Source of the DNA: Pedobacter sp. KBS0701
GTDB taxonomy: Bacteria; Bacteroidota; Bacteroidia; Sphingobacteriales; Sphingobacteriaceae
Direction: 5' to 3'
DNA: 64,000 bases
Assembly (NCBI RefSeq): GCF_005938645.2
Contig: NZ_CP042171.1
Coordinates: forward strand, 4,836,001-4,900,000
Positions 19,412 through 29,072 of this stretch are shown piece after piece; within the stretch, counting starts at the first letter, position 1, and each line of letters opens with the position of its first letter. The position numbers and the translations under genes are program-made. Under the pieces are notes generated by a model. It was given only the letters and a program-made list of their open reading frames with translations, ran no database searches and was not told the DNA's origin.

Positions 19412-19662
19412 TCTTGATTTCAGGTAAGCAATAGTTTGCAGTATATAGTATCTTACCGCTACTGCTTCCTTTGGCTTCCCCTTCTTGTCTCCGTTAAGCT
19501 TACCTTTATAGTAGCCCACCGTTTTCTTCTGGGTGTTTCTTTTTTCTCTTGTGCTTTTAAAGTATTTAGTATCCAGTATCAAGACCTTAAGCCTTATACC
19601 TTATTACCATATACCTTAATTAGAAATATCATGTTGCGTGGCGAGTAGGTGAGTCTACTCCA

Positions 19663-21186
<1,524 letters not shown>

Positions 21187-21513
21187 AAATGTGTTGTAAG
21201 ATGCTGACCAGTTTTAACTATTGTTAAAAATAGTCTTCTTTTTTTATGTTGTCTGTTAGACACCACCTTTAAAATAAAGCTACGTAATCATGTACTTTGA
21301 TCGGTACTCCATTACCTCGCTACGCTACATTGACATCTCTTTTAAGAACTTATTGACCTGGTAAACCTCACGGCCGGTCATTTATATATCTTCAAACTTC
21401 TGTTCGTTCAAGTCGTGTTCGTCTTAAACGTGTTTCCATTTGTTTCAATCTTTTTTCTATCTTTCCGGCATCCGCCGTTCCGATTTTTTTACCCTTCCTT
21501 TCGGTTGGGAGTG

Positions 21514-21544
21514 CAAAGGTAAGGATCTTTTCCGAAATCACAAA
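21514..21544 (-). promoter_or_regulatory. rRNA promoter, proximal of three
   Basis: On the minus strand TTTG (21541-21544), 19 bases, then TACCTTTG (21514-21521). This is a full match to the Bacteroidota consensus. It lies about 330 bases upstream of the 16S 5' end. Confidence 0.75.
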
Positions 21545-21638
21545 TAAAATAAATTTTATTTTTTAAGCCTTCTTCTTTCCTTGTTTGCTTTTCAATACGC
21601 CAGGTTTAACTGGCTTTCCGTTCTTCCGAACCGGGCTG

Positions 21639-21668
21639 CAAAGGTAACAATCTTTTTCTCTCCCGCAA
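21639..21668 (-). promoter_or_regulatory. rRNA promoter, middle of three
   Basis: On the minus strand TTG (21666-21668), 19 bases, then TACCTTTG (21639-21646), followed by the GC-rich start region CAGCCCGGTTCGG. Same spacing as the other two. Confidence 0.75.
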
Positions 21669-21748
21669 TATTTATTTTAAAATAAATCCTGCTCTCCTCT
21701 CTCTCTATAACACCTTTTCAACCAAATCCCTTCCTCCGAAGCGGGATG

Positions 21749-21779
21749 CAAAAGTAGGAAAATTCTCTATAACGCCAAA
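21749..21779 (-). promoter_or_regulatory. rRNA promoter, distal of three
   Basis: On the minus strand TTTG (21776-21779), 19 bases, then TACTTTTG (21749-21756), followed by CATCCCGCTTCGG. Together with the other two it forms a tandem array with steps of about 125 and 110 bases. The remaining sequence 21780-22077 shows no gene. Confidence 0.7.
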
Positions 21780-22077
21780 GGTTTTTTACAGAATAGTGCA
21801 GGCTTTGACGTAAGTGAATGGTTTTCAGCAGGAAAAAAAATTACTATAGTTAAAACTTTTTGAAGCAAAAGGTGTTTAAGCCTACTTATAAACCTCGCAG
21901 GTTTTTGAAATCTGCGATCTGAAGACTTATGAGTTCCCGGCGCACACGCCACCTGAAAACTTCGTAACATGCTTATATAGTAGCAAAACAACTGCTTTGC
22001 TAAAAAACTAGTTAACTATATTTTATCCTAGCCTTAAAAACATAGTATTCCTCGTAAATATTTTATAAATTAGTTAG

Positions 22078-22776
22078 ATGCTTCGGGTTAGACAATGGAC
22101 TTCTGATTTGTTTGGACTGCTGTTTCCAAATTTATGCAATGCATGCGGCCGTTCTTTATTTCGCCACGAACAGCTGATCTGTTTAAAATGCTTATACGAT
22201 CTGCCTTTTACCGACTATCATCAATATGCAGATAATAGGGTTGCTAAGCAACTATGGGGCCGCTTACCACTTCATGCTGCAATGGCCATGTTATATTTTA
22301 AAAAAGGAGCGAAGGTTCAGAACTTGATACACAACTTAAAATATAACGGCAGAACAGATGTTGGCGTATTGTTAGGCAATATGCTGGGAGAAAAGCTAAA
22401 AACCGCAGCACTTTACCAGGATATTGATCTGGTTATTCCGGTTCCTTTACATCGTAAAAAACATAAGTCAAGAGGATATAACCAAAGTACCTTTATTGCA
22501 GAAGGAATTGCGACGCAGATGGGGATTGGCATTAGCGAGGACCACCTTATCCGGAATACTTCTACCGAGAGCCAAACTAAAAAAAGCAGGTATAACCGTT
22601 ACGAAAATATGATAGGTGTGTTTAAGGTAAATTCTCCTGAGGATATAACCGGCAAACATATTTTACTGGTTGATGATGTAATTACCACTGGGGCAACGCT
22701 TGAGGCCTGCGCAAATGTACTCTTAACTACAGGAGCAACAAAAGTGAGCATAGCAGCACTTGCCTTCGCAGAATAA
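22078..22776 (+). CDS. comF: ComF-family phosphoribosyltransferase-like protein
   Basis: This 232-residue protein has the two-part ComF layout. An N-terminal zinc ribbon has Cys20, Cys23, Cys35 and Cys38 (CNACGR, CLKC), and the C-terminal type I phosphoribosyltransferase domain carries the PRPP loop ILLVDDVITTGATLEAC near residues 198-213. The middle HRKKHKSRGYNQS is the family's conserved basic motif. ComF/GntX proteins are needed for natural transformation in competent bacteria, but the enzymatic substrate is unknown and many non-competent species keep the gene. It stands alone downstream of the rRNA promoters on the opposite strand. Confidence 0.9.
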   Translation: MLRVRQWTSDLFGLLFPNLCNACGRSLFRHEQLICLKCLYDLPFTDYHQYADNRVAKQLWGRLPLHAAMAMLYFKKGAKVQNLIHNLKYNGRTDVGVLLGNMLGEKLKTAALYQDIDLVIPVPLHRKKHKSRGYNQSTFIAEGIATQMGIGISEDHLIRNTSTESQTKKSRYNRYENMIGVFKVNSPEDITGKHILLVDDVITTGATLEACANVLLTTGATKVSIAALAFAE

Positions 22777-22801
22777 TTACCACTATATGGTTTAAGTACT
22801 A

Positions 22802-22832
22802 TTGTAAGTAGCGAAACAATTTTCTAAGTTTG
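22802..22832 (+). promoter_or_regulatory. Promoter of the beta-helix lipoprotein gene
   Basis: TTG (22802-22804), 20 bases, then TAAGTTTG (22825-22832). The ATG lies only four bases after the -7 box, so the message would be leaderless or nearly so. Confidence 0.55.
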
Positions 22833-22836
22833 ATTT

Positions 22837-24210
22837 ATGCGTTTAAATATTGGTTTGGTGATTTTAATTTCATTCTTTGGTTTAGCTTGCCGGAAAGCAG
22901 AGCGTATCACCACAGATCCGAATGCTAAACTAAATATCTCCAGTAAAGAGGTATTATTTGATACCATTTTTACTTCTGTAGGCTCAACAACCAGAAGAAT
23001 AAAGATTGTAAACAAAAATAATGATGCGGTTAAAGTATCCGAAATCAGATTATCCGGAGGGAATACTTCTGCTTTTAGTATCAACATTAACGGAGAGCAA
23101 ACGCAGCATAAAAATGATCTCATCATAAACGGTCAGGATTCTATAAATCTTTTTGTCAAGGTTTCGATCAATCCAAATTCAACCAATCTACCCTTTCTTG
23201 TTCAAGATTCTATCCTGTTAAATACAAATGGGAATAAACAGGTTATTCAGCTCCTAGCTTACGGACAAAATGCCGTATTTATAAATGAATCTACGGTTAA
23301 TACGAATACCATCTGGACAAAAGCTTTACCCTATATTATTAATGGATCATTAACCATTAAGAGTGGGGCTTCATTAACAATCCAGCCCGGAACTAAAATT
23401 TATTTCCATAAGGATGCCAATTTAAACATAGAAGGAAATCTGATCGTTAATGGCGACTTTACTGAGCCTGTATTATTTTGCAGCGACAGGCTTGAAAGAA
23501 TTTATAGCGATGAGCCCGGGCAATGGAAAGGAATTTTCTTAAAACGCACCGGACATGGACTGATTAAAAATGCGATCATTAAAAATGCATCTGTTGGCAT
23601 TACCTCCGATTCTTTATCTGTTAACAATAACCCCAAATTAATTTTAAGCAACAGTATCATCAAAAACATGCAGGTGGCAGCTTATATCGGCTATCACTCA
23701 GAACTGCTCGCATTTAATAATGTGATGTATAACTGCGGAAATTATTTGATATATGGAGTTGGGGGAGGGAATTATAATTTGAAACAGAATACCTTGGTTG
23801 GTTACAACTTAAACTTTCCGCGTAAAACTGCCTCATTGAGCTTTTCAGATTACTTAGCAGCAAATGCGTACAATAAACTTCAAATCAATTTAACCAATAA
23901 CATCATTTGGGGAAGTTTAACTAATGAACTTGATATCCAAAAGAAAACTTCTGCCATGGTGCAACTCAATGTGTGGAGTAATTTAATCCGGTGCACCAAC
24001 AGTACTTATAACAGTAACGGCAATATTTTGAATATTGATCCCTTATTCATCAACCAGGAAATGGAAAATTTTGAACTCTCGGCGAACAGTTTAGCCAGAA
24101 AGAAAGGCGCTGATTTGAGTACCGATCCTTATTTTACCGTTTATCTTAATAAAGACATCAAAGGCAATACCAGATTTTACCCCTCAACCTTAGGTAGTTA
24201 CGAGAAATAA
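22837..24210 (+). CDS. Lipoprotein with right-handed beta-helix repeats
   Basis: The 457-residue product begins with a lipoprotein signal, MRLNIGLVILISFFGLAC, with acylated Cys18. Residues 40-120 form a beta-rich domain (KIVNKNNDAVKVSEIRLSGG) resembling the Ig-like region found before such helices. From about 160 on come repeated short strands with Asn/Ile ladders (KNAIIKNASVGIT, LSNSIIKNMQVAAYIG, NNVMYNCGNYLIY) typical of a parallel beta helix. It is probably exported to the envelope, and is likely surface-bound or polysaccharide-binding. No catalytic motif was recognised. Close Bacteroidota relatives are annotated only as hypothetical or beta-helix proteins. Confidence 0.8.
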   Translation: MRLNIGLVILISFFGLACRKAERITTDPNAKLNISSKEVLFDTIFTSVGSTTRRIKIVNKNNDAVKVSEIRLSGGNTSAFSININGEQTQHKNDLIINGQDSINLFVKVSINPNSTNLPFLVQDSILLNTNGNKQVIQLLAYGQNAVFINESTVNTNTIWTKALPYIINGSLTIKSGASLTIQPGTKIYFHKDANLNIEGNLIVNGDFTEPVLFCSDRLERIYSDEPGQWKGIFLKRTGHGLIKNAIIKNASVGITSDSLSVNNNPKLILSNSIIKNMQVAAYIGYHSELLAFNNVMYNCGNYLIYGVGGGNYNLKQNTLVGYNLNFPRKTASLSFSDYLAANAYNKLQINLTNNIIWGSLTNELDIQKKTSAMVQLNVWSNLIRCTNSTYNSNGNILNIDPLFINQEMENFELSANSLARKKGADLSTDPYFTVYLNKDIKGNTRFYPSTLGSYEK

Positions 24211-24286
24211 CAACTTTTTTTTATTTTTTTAAAACCAATCGTAGGGAAATCTCGTTTATGTATATGAGAGCGTTAATTTAGATGGT

Positions 24287-24322
24287 AAGGGTCGATATTT
24301 CTTCTAAAGAATATCGGCCCTT
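24287..24322 (+). terminator. Intrinsic terminator after the lipoprotein gene
   Basis: AAGGGTCGATATT and AATATCGGCCCTT pair (one wobble) over 13 bp around a ten-base loop, followed by TTACTTTTC. Confidence 0.75.
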
Positions 24323-24368
24323 TACTTTTCACCAGGATTTTAAGATTATAGGATTACCACACGCTATC

Positions 24369-24433
24369 GTCATGCTGAATTTATTTCAGCATCTTTCATG
24401 CAAAACAGAACATGAAATAAATTCAGGGTGACG
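24369..24433. repeat. Imperfect inverted repeat in the gap between the lipoprotein gene and glmS
   Basis: GTCATGCTGAATTTATTTCA (24369-24388) and TGAAATAAATTCAGGGTGAC (24413-24432) are near-complementary arms. From memory similar hairpin-forming elements are widespread between genes of Bacteroidota. No gene is seen in 24323-24703. Confidence 0.45.
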
Positions 24434-24703
24434 ACTGTTCGAACAAAATGTCATACAATAGCTCAAAATCAATATTAAATTACCGAATCCAGATTTAAGT
24501 CTCTTTTTTGGCAACGATCTCCATCAATCATATTTATTTCTTTAGAATTTAGCATCGGCACAAATGGCGGCATTCAGCCCCGCTTTTCCTCTGCCGTTTT
24601 TAATTTACTGAGATCAAAAATATATAGCTCAAAACGGCATCCATTCATCTGATAGCTATCGGATCGGGCTTAGTTAACAATTCAGCATTAAATACTTCTA
24701 CAA

Positions 24704-24737
24704 TCAAAAAAGCAGCTACAAATTAATGCAGCTGCTT
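24704..24737 (-). terminator. Terminator of glmS
   Basis: On the minus strand AAGCAGCT and AGCTGCTT pair, followed by a T-run, 22 bases after the glmS stop. The sequence is nearly the same as the terminator of glyA. Confidence 0.8.
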
Positions 24738-24759
24738 GATCTATTCGTTGTGTTGTAAA

Positions 24760-26598
24760 TTATTCTACAGTTACTGATTTTGCCAGGTTTCTTGGCTGGT
24801 CTACATTACAACCACGCATTACCGCAATATGATACGACAATAACTGAAGTGGAATTGTGGCCAAGAGAGGTAAAAAGGCTTCATTGGCATCAGGAATTTC
24901 AATACAGTAATCAGCCATTTTTTTCACCTCGGTATCGCCTTGGGTTACAATAGCAATCACTTTACCTTTCCTTGCTTTTACTTCCTGTATATTGCTGATC
25001 ACTTTTTCGTATGATGAATTCTGCGTAGCGATAAAAACTACAGGCATCTCTTCATCAATTAAAGCAATAGGACCGTGTTTCATCTCTGCAGCAGGATATC
25101 CTTCTGCATGGATATAGGAAATTTCTTTAAGTTTTAACGCTCCTTCTAAAGCTACAGGGAAGCCACTTCCTCTACCTAAAAACAAACAGTTGGTAGAATC
25201 TTTAATCTTTTCTGCTACTTCCTTAATCAGTTCATTCGATTCTAAAGCAATCTGAATCTTTTCAGGAATATTATCGAGCTCGGTTAAAAGTTCGATTAGC
25301 TTTGAAGTAGTAATGGTTCCTTTTTGTTGCGCCATATAAAAGGCCATCAAAGTTAAAACCGTTACCTGTGCAGTAAATGCCTTTGTAGAAGCTACACCGA
25401 TTTCTGGTCCGGCGTGAGTATAAACGCCCGCATGCGTTAAACGCGGAATTGAAGCACCAGCAACATTACAAATTCCGAAAATAGTTGCCCCACGTTCTTT
25501 AGCCATCTCTATAGCCGCCATGGTATCGGCCGTTTCTCCAGACTGTGAAATGGCAATTACCACATCTTTTTCAGTAATAATCGGATTTCTATACCTGAAT
25601 TCTGAAGCGTATTCAACTTCAACAGGAATACGGGCGTATTCTTCAATCAGGTATTCGCCAACCAAACCTGCATGCCACGATGTTCCACAGGCCACAATGA
25701 TGATGCGATCTATATTTTTTAATTTCTCTGCAAATTCTTTAATCCCGCCAAGCTGAACTTTCCCTTCTTCAGGATAAATACGACCTCGCATACAATCTTT
25801 AATCGAACGCGGCTGCTCATAAATTTCCTTGAGCATAAAATGATCGAAGCCACCTTTCTCCAGCATTTCTAACTTTAACTGCAGCTCCTGGATTAATGGC
25901 GTTTGTACCACATTATCCAATCTTTTAACCAAAAGATCATCTTTGGTGATCAGCGCAATTTCATTATCATTCAGATAGATAACATTCCTGGTGTATTCGA
26001 TAATTGGCGTAGCATCAGAAGCGATAAAGTATTCTCCCTGCCCCACACCAATTACCATCGGACTGCCTTTTCTGGCTGCAATTAAACGATCAGGATGATC
26101 CTGATCCATAATCACGATGGCGTAGGCGCCAATCACTTCCTTCAAAGCCAAACGAACGGCTTCCAAAAGATCTATATTTTCAATTTCCTGAATTTCTTCT
26201 ACGAGATGAATGAGTACCTCCGTATCGGTATCGCTTTTAAATTCGTGCCCGCGGTTAATCAGTTCTTCTTTTAAAGTAGCATAGTTTTCTATAATGCCAT
26301 TGTGTATAATTGATAATTTACCGTTGTTCGAAGTATGCGGATGGGAGTTACGGTCAGAAGGAACACCATGGGTTGCCCAACGGGTATGGCCCATACCAAT
26401 AGTACCAGACTTATCCTGGTCTTTAGCAAACTCTTCTAAAACTGCTACTTTACCGGCTTTTTTATAAATATGCTCTCCGCTTTCATTCATTAATGCAATA
26501 CCCGCACTATCATAACCGCGGTATTCTAATCTTTTAAGGCCTTTAAGTACAATTGGCCAGGCTTCTCTATAGCCAATATAGCCCACTATTCCACACAT
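24760..26598 (-). CDS. glmS: Glutamine--fructose-6-phosphate aminotransferase (isomerising)
   Basis: The 612-residue enzyme starts MCGIVGYIG, so Cys2 becomes the N-terminal nucleophile of the glutaminase domain after Met removal. The GLKRLEYRGYDSAG and GHTRWATHG motifs follow. Two SIS isomerase domains fill the C-terminal half (ACGTSWHAG, SQSGETADT, then LGRGSGFPVALEGALKLKE), and the end NLAKSVTVE is invariant in the family. It makes glucosamine-6-phosphate, the entry to UDP-GlcNAc for peptidoglycan, lipid A and capsule. It is followed by its own terminator; glyA lies upstream, also with its own terminator, so glmS is a separate unit. Confidence 0.97.
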   Translation of the reverse strand: MCGIVGYIGYREAWPIVLKGLKRLEYRGYDSAGIALMNESGEHIYKKAGKVAVLEEFAKDQDKSGTIGMGHTRWATHGVPSDRNSHPHTSNNGKLSIIHNGIIENYATLKEELINRGHEFKSDTDTEVLIHLVEEIQEIENIDLLEAVRLALKEVIGAYAIVIMDQDHPDRLIAARKGSPMVIGVGQGEYFIASDATPIIEYTRNVIYLNDNEIALITKDDLLVKRLDNVVQTPLIQELQLKLEMLEKGGFDHFMLKEIYEQPRSIKDCMRGRIYPEEGKVQLGGIKEFAEKLKNIDRIIIVACGTSWHAGLVGEYLIEEYARIPVEVEYASEFRYRNPIITEKDVVIAISQSGETADTMAAIEMAKERGATIFGICNVAGASIPRLTHAGVYTHAGPEIGVASTKAFTAQVTVLTLMAFYMAQQKGTITTSKLIELLTELDNIPEKIQIALESNELIKEVAEKIKDSTNCLFLGRGSGFPVALEGALKLKEISYIHAEGYPAAEMKHGPIALIDEEMPVVFIATQNSSYEKVISNIQEVKARKGKVIAIVTQGDTEVKKMADYCIEIPDANEAFLPLLATIPLQLLSYHIAVMRGCNVDQPRNLAKSVTVE

Positions 26599-26684
26599 AA
26601 TTTATGTCTAATTAATTTGGGATAAATATATAAACAAACGTTTGTTTTAAAGCATTAAGCGCTAAAGATCTTTTTATTTAATCA

Positions 26685-26718
26685 AAAAAGCAGCTACAAA
26701 TTAATGTAACTGCTTTTT
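26685..26718 (-). terminator. Terminator of glyA
   Basis: A 13-bp stem AAAAAGCAGTTAC / GTAGCTGCTTTTT (minus strand, one wobble) follows the glyA stop by about 30 bases. It shares a long identical stretch with the glmS terminator. Confidence 0.75.
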
Positions 26719-26748
26719 GTATACCAGTACTAAATCGAATTACCTTTC

Positions 26749-28020
26749 CTATTTATAAAGTGGAAATGCACTCACCAATTTAATCACTTCAGCTTTCACT
26801 GTATTTAGGTTAACTTCATCTTCCGGATTAGTTAAAACCCTGTCGATTAATTCAACAATCTGTTCCATTTCGGCTTCTTTTAAACCTCGGGTAGTGATGG
26901 CAGCAGTACCCACACGGATACCGGAAGTTACGAACGGAGATTTATCATCAAAAGGCACCATGTTTTTATTCACGGTGATTTCCGCTTTCTCTAAAGCATT
27001 TTCGGCGACTTTACCGGTGATGTTTTTATTGCGCAAATCAATTAACATTAAATGGTTATCTGTACCACCTGAAATAATGCCATAACCTTTTGCTACAAAT
27101 GCTTTAGCCATTGCCTGTGCATTAGCAGCTACCTGTTTAATGTATGTTCCGTACTCTTCACTTAAAGCTTCGCCAAAGGCAATTGCTTTAGCGGCAATAA
27201 TATGCTCCAACGGACCACCTTGTGTACCAGGAAAAACCGCCATATCGAGCAAGTTGCTCATTAAACGGATTTCGCCTTTAGGCGTTTTTAATCCCCATGG
27301 ATTTTCGAAATCCTGGCCCATCATAATCATACCGCCACGTGGTCCACGTAAAGTTTTGTGGGTTGTAGTGGTTACAATATGGCAGTGTGGAAGTGGGTTC
27401 GCTAACAATCCTTTTGCGATTAAACCTGCCGGGTGAGAAATATCAGCTAAAACCAAAGCACCAATTTTATCAGCTACTGCACGGATAAAAGCATAGTCCC
27501 ACTCACGTGAGTAGGCAGAGGCTCCGCAGATAATCAGTTTTGGTTTTTCGGCTAAAGCAACTTCCTCTAATTTTTTATAATCAATGAGTCCGGTTTCTTT
27601 TTCAACACCATAAAATAATGGCTGATATAATTTACCCGAAAAGTTAACTGGCGAACCATGTGTTAAGTGCCCGCCATGAGAAAGATCAAATCCTAATATT
27701 TTATCGCCTGGTTGCAGAACAGCAAGCATTACTGCCGCATTAGCCTGTGCTCCAGAATGTGGCTGAACGTTTACCCAAGCCGCACCGAACAATTCTTTTG
27801 CCCTATCGATAGCAATCTGCTCTACCACATCTACCACCTGGCAACCGCCATAGTAACGTTTTCCTGGTAAGCCTTCGGCATATTTATTGGTCAGTACCGA
27901 TCCGGCAGCTTCCATTACCTGCTTGCTTACAAAATTTTCTGATGCAATAAGCTCTAAACCATGCTCCTGGCGGTTTAATTCTTTATCGATAAGTTCAAAA
28001 ATTTGGTTGTCGCGTGTCAT
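26749..28020 (-). CDS. glyA: Serine hydroxymethyltransferase
   Basis: From the ATG at 28020 this is a 423-residue PLP enzyme interconverting serine and glycine and feeding one-carbon units to tetrahydrofolate. The cofactor lysine is Lys222 in VTTTTHKTLRGPRGG. The N-terminal ASENFVSKQVMEA, NKYAEGLPGKRYYGG and LSHGGHLTHG motifs are all present. Reading could continue upstream to an alternative start 15 codons earlier, but that extension crosses the -7 box. ScpA lies 64 bases upstream in the same direction. Confidence 0.97.
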   Translation of the reverse strand: MTRDNQIFELIDKELNRQEHGLELIASENFVSKQVMEAAGSVLTNKYAEGLPGKRYYGGCQVVDVVEQIAIDRAKELFGAAWVNVQPHSGAQANAAVMLAVLQPGDKILGFDLSHGGHLTHGSPVNFSGKLYQPLFYGVEKETGLIDYKKLEEVALAEKPKLIICGASAYSREWDYAFIRAVADKIGALVLADISHPAGLIAKGLLANPLPHCHIVTTTTHKTLRGPRGGMIMMGQDFENPWGLKTPKGEIRLMSNLLDMAVFPGTQGGPLEHIIAAKAIAFGEALSEEYGTYIKQVAANAQAMAKAFVAKGYGIISGGTDNHLMLIDLRNKNITGKVAENALEKAEITVNKNMVPFDDKSPFVTSGIRVGTAAITTRGLKEAEMEQIVELIDRVLTNPEDEVNLNTVKAEVIKLVSAFPLYK

Positions 28021-28047
28021 TGTATATTTAGGTTTGTATTTTTTTTG

Positions 28048-28055
28048 CAAAAGTA
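28048..28055 (-). promoter_or_regulatory. -7 box of glyA
   Basis: The minus strand reads TACTTTTG, a TAnnTTTG match, 27 bases before the ATG at 28020 and within the gap between scpA and glyA. No clear TTG partner is found at 19-21 bases. Confidence 0.45.
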
Positions 28056-28083
28056 AGGATTTCAAATTTAATTTTGGCCGTAT

Positions 28084-28827
28084 TTAGGATAATGCTTTCA
28101 CATTAAAGTTGTTAAAGCCGCTCCCAATGGTTATCTCTAAGATTTGCTGTTGCAACATCTCTAAAATGGCCAGGAAATTATAAACGAAATGTACTTTATT
28201 TTCTGAGTTTTTAAGCACGAGGGCAAAATCGATCTGTTTATTGATATCAAGCAAGTTGGCAATAAAGTGTTTTTGCTGTTCGATGGTATAGGGATATTGC
28301 ACTACAGTATGTTTAACTTCTTCACTGCGCAGCTCATACTTCTGCATGGTCCGGTGATAAACGGTTAAAAGCTTATACAAATCCAGTGATAAAAGCTCGT
28401 CCTGATGCGTAGATGAAGCGGCAGCCAATGTGAGATCATACGTAATGTTACCCCTCTGGTTTTGCTTTAACCGATCCTCTTCATAAACCTTCATTTCTTC
28501 TGCTGCTGATTTAAACTGCTTATAGGCAATCAGCCTGGCAATAAGGTCCTGCTCCGGGTTGATTTCGTTGCCAACCTCATCTAACTCGATCCTCGGTAAT
28601 AACATTTTAGATTTAATCCGCATCAGGGTGGCAGCAACCAGAATAAATTCGCTCGCTACTTCTACATTTAAGGCAAGGAGTTGGTGAATATAAGCCAAAA
28701 AGTCGTTGGTAATCTTCGCAATCTCCACATCCTGTATATTAAGTTCATCGCGTTCAATAAAGAACAGCAACAAATCGAAGGGACCTTCAAATACCGGAAG
28801 CTTTATTTCAAAATTTTCTGCCTGCAT
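28084..28827 (-). CDS. scpA: Segregation and condensation protein A
   Basis: This 247-residue protein carries the kleisin signature FEGPFDLLLFFIERDELNIQD near the N-terminus, followed by ITNDFLAYIHQL and a TLMRIKSKMLLP helix. ScpA bridges the SMC heads and binds ScpB in the chromosome condensation complex. The C-terminal winged helix (FVYNFLAILEMLQQQ) ends the protein. The length is normal. ScpB and SMC genes are not in the window. Confidence 0.93.
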   Translation of the reverse strand: MQAENFEIKLPVFEGPFDLLLFFIERDELNIQDVEIAKITNDFLAYIHQLLALNVEVASEFILVAATLMRIKSKMLLPRIELDEVGNEINPEQDLIARLIAYKQFKSAAEEMKVYEEDRLKQNQRGNITYDLTLAAASSTHQDELLSLDLYKLLTVYHRTMQKYELRSEEVKHTVVQYPYTIEQQKHFIANLLDINKQIDFALVLKNSENKVHFVYNFLAILEMLQQQILEITIGSGFNNFNVKALS

Positions 28828-29072
28828 GTAGCAACAAACATAATGAAAATTTCCAGGTCCTCTAACTTAAACGTTATACGTAACCCTCAGCCAAACTTCG
28901 CCAAATGCTCACCGCTCCACCCTAATTCAATGCCATAGGCCAATCCTCAACGCGCTGCGCCAGCCGCTAAACGCCAGCTCGCTTAACCCGCTATAACAAA
29001 CTGCTATTTTTCTCTTCTATATTAAAACAAATTTAACTTACTTTGTATCTTGTTTTTTCCCCTAAATTCCGA

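Noticed and set aside
21767..21991. 74-codon minus-strand frame upstream of the rRNA promoters
   Set aside because: It overlaps the distal rRNA promoter and has no protein-like pattern.
24690..24760. Possible glmS ribozyme region
   Set aside because: The sequence lies downstream, not upstream, of glmS and is a simple terminator; nothing resembling the ribozyme core is seen before the glmS start.
28831..29072. GC-richer stretch before dxs considered as a riboswitch or small RNA
   Set aside because: No conserved thiamine-pyrophosphate riboswitch motifs (such as CTGAGA) or strong fold could be found.
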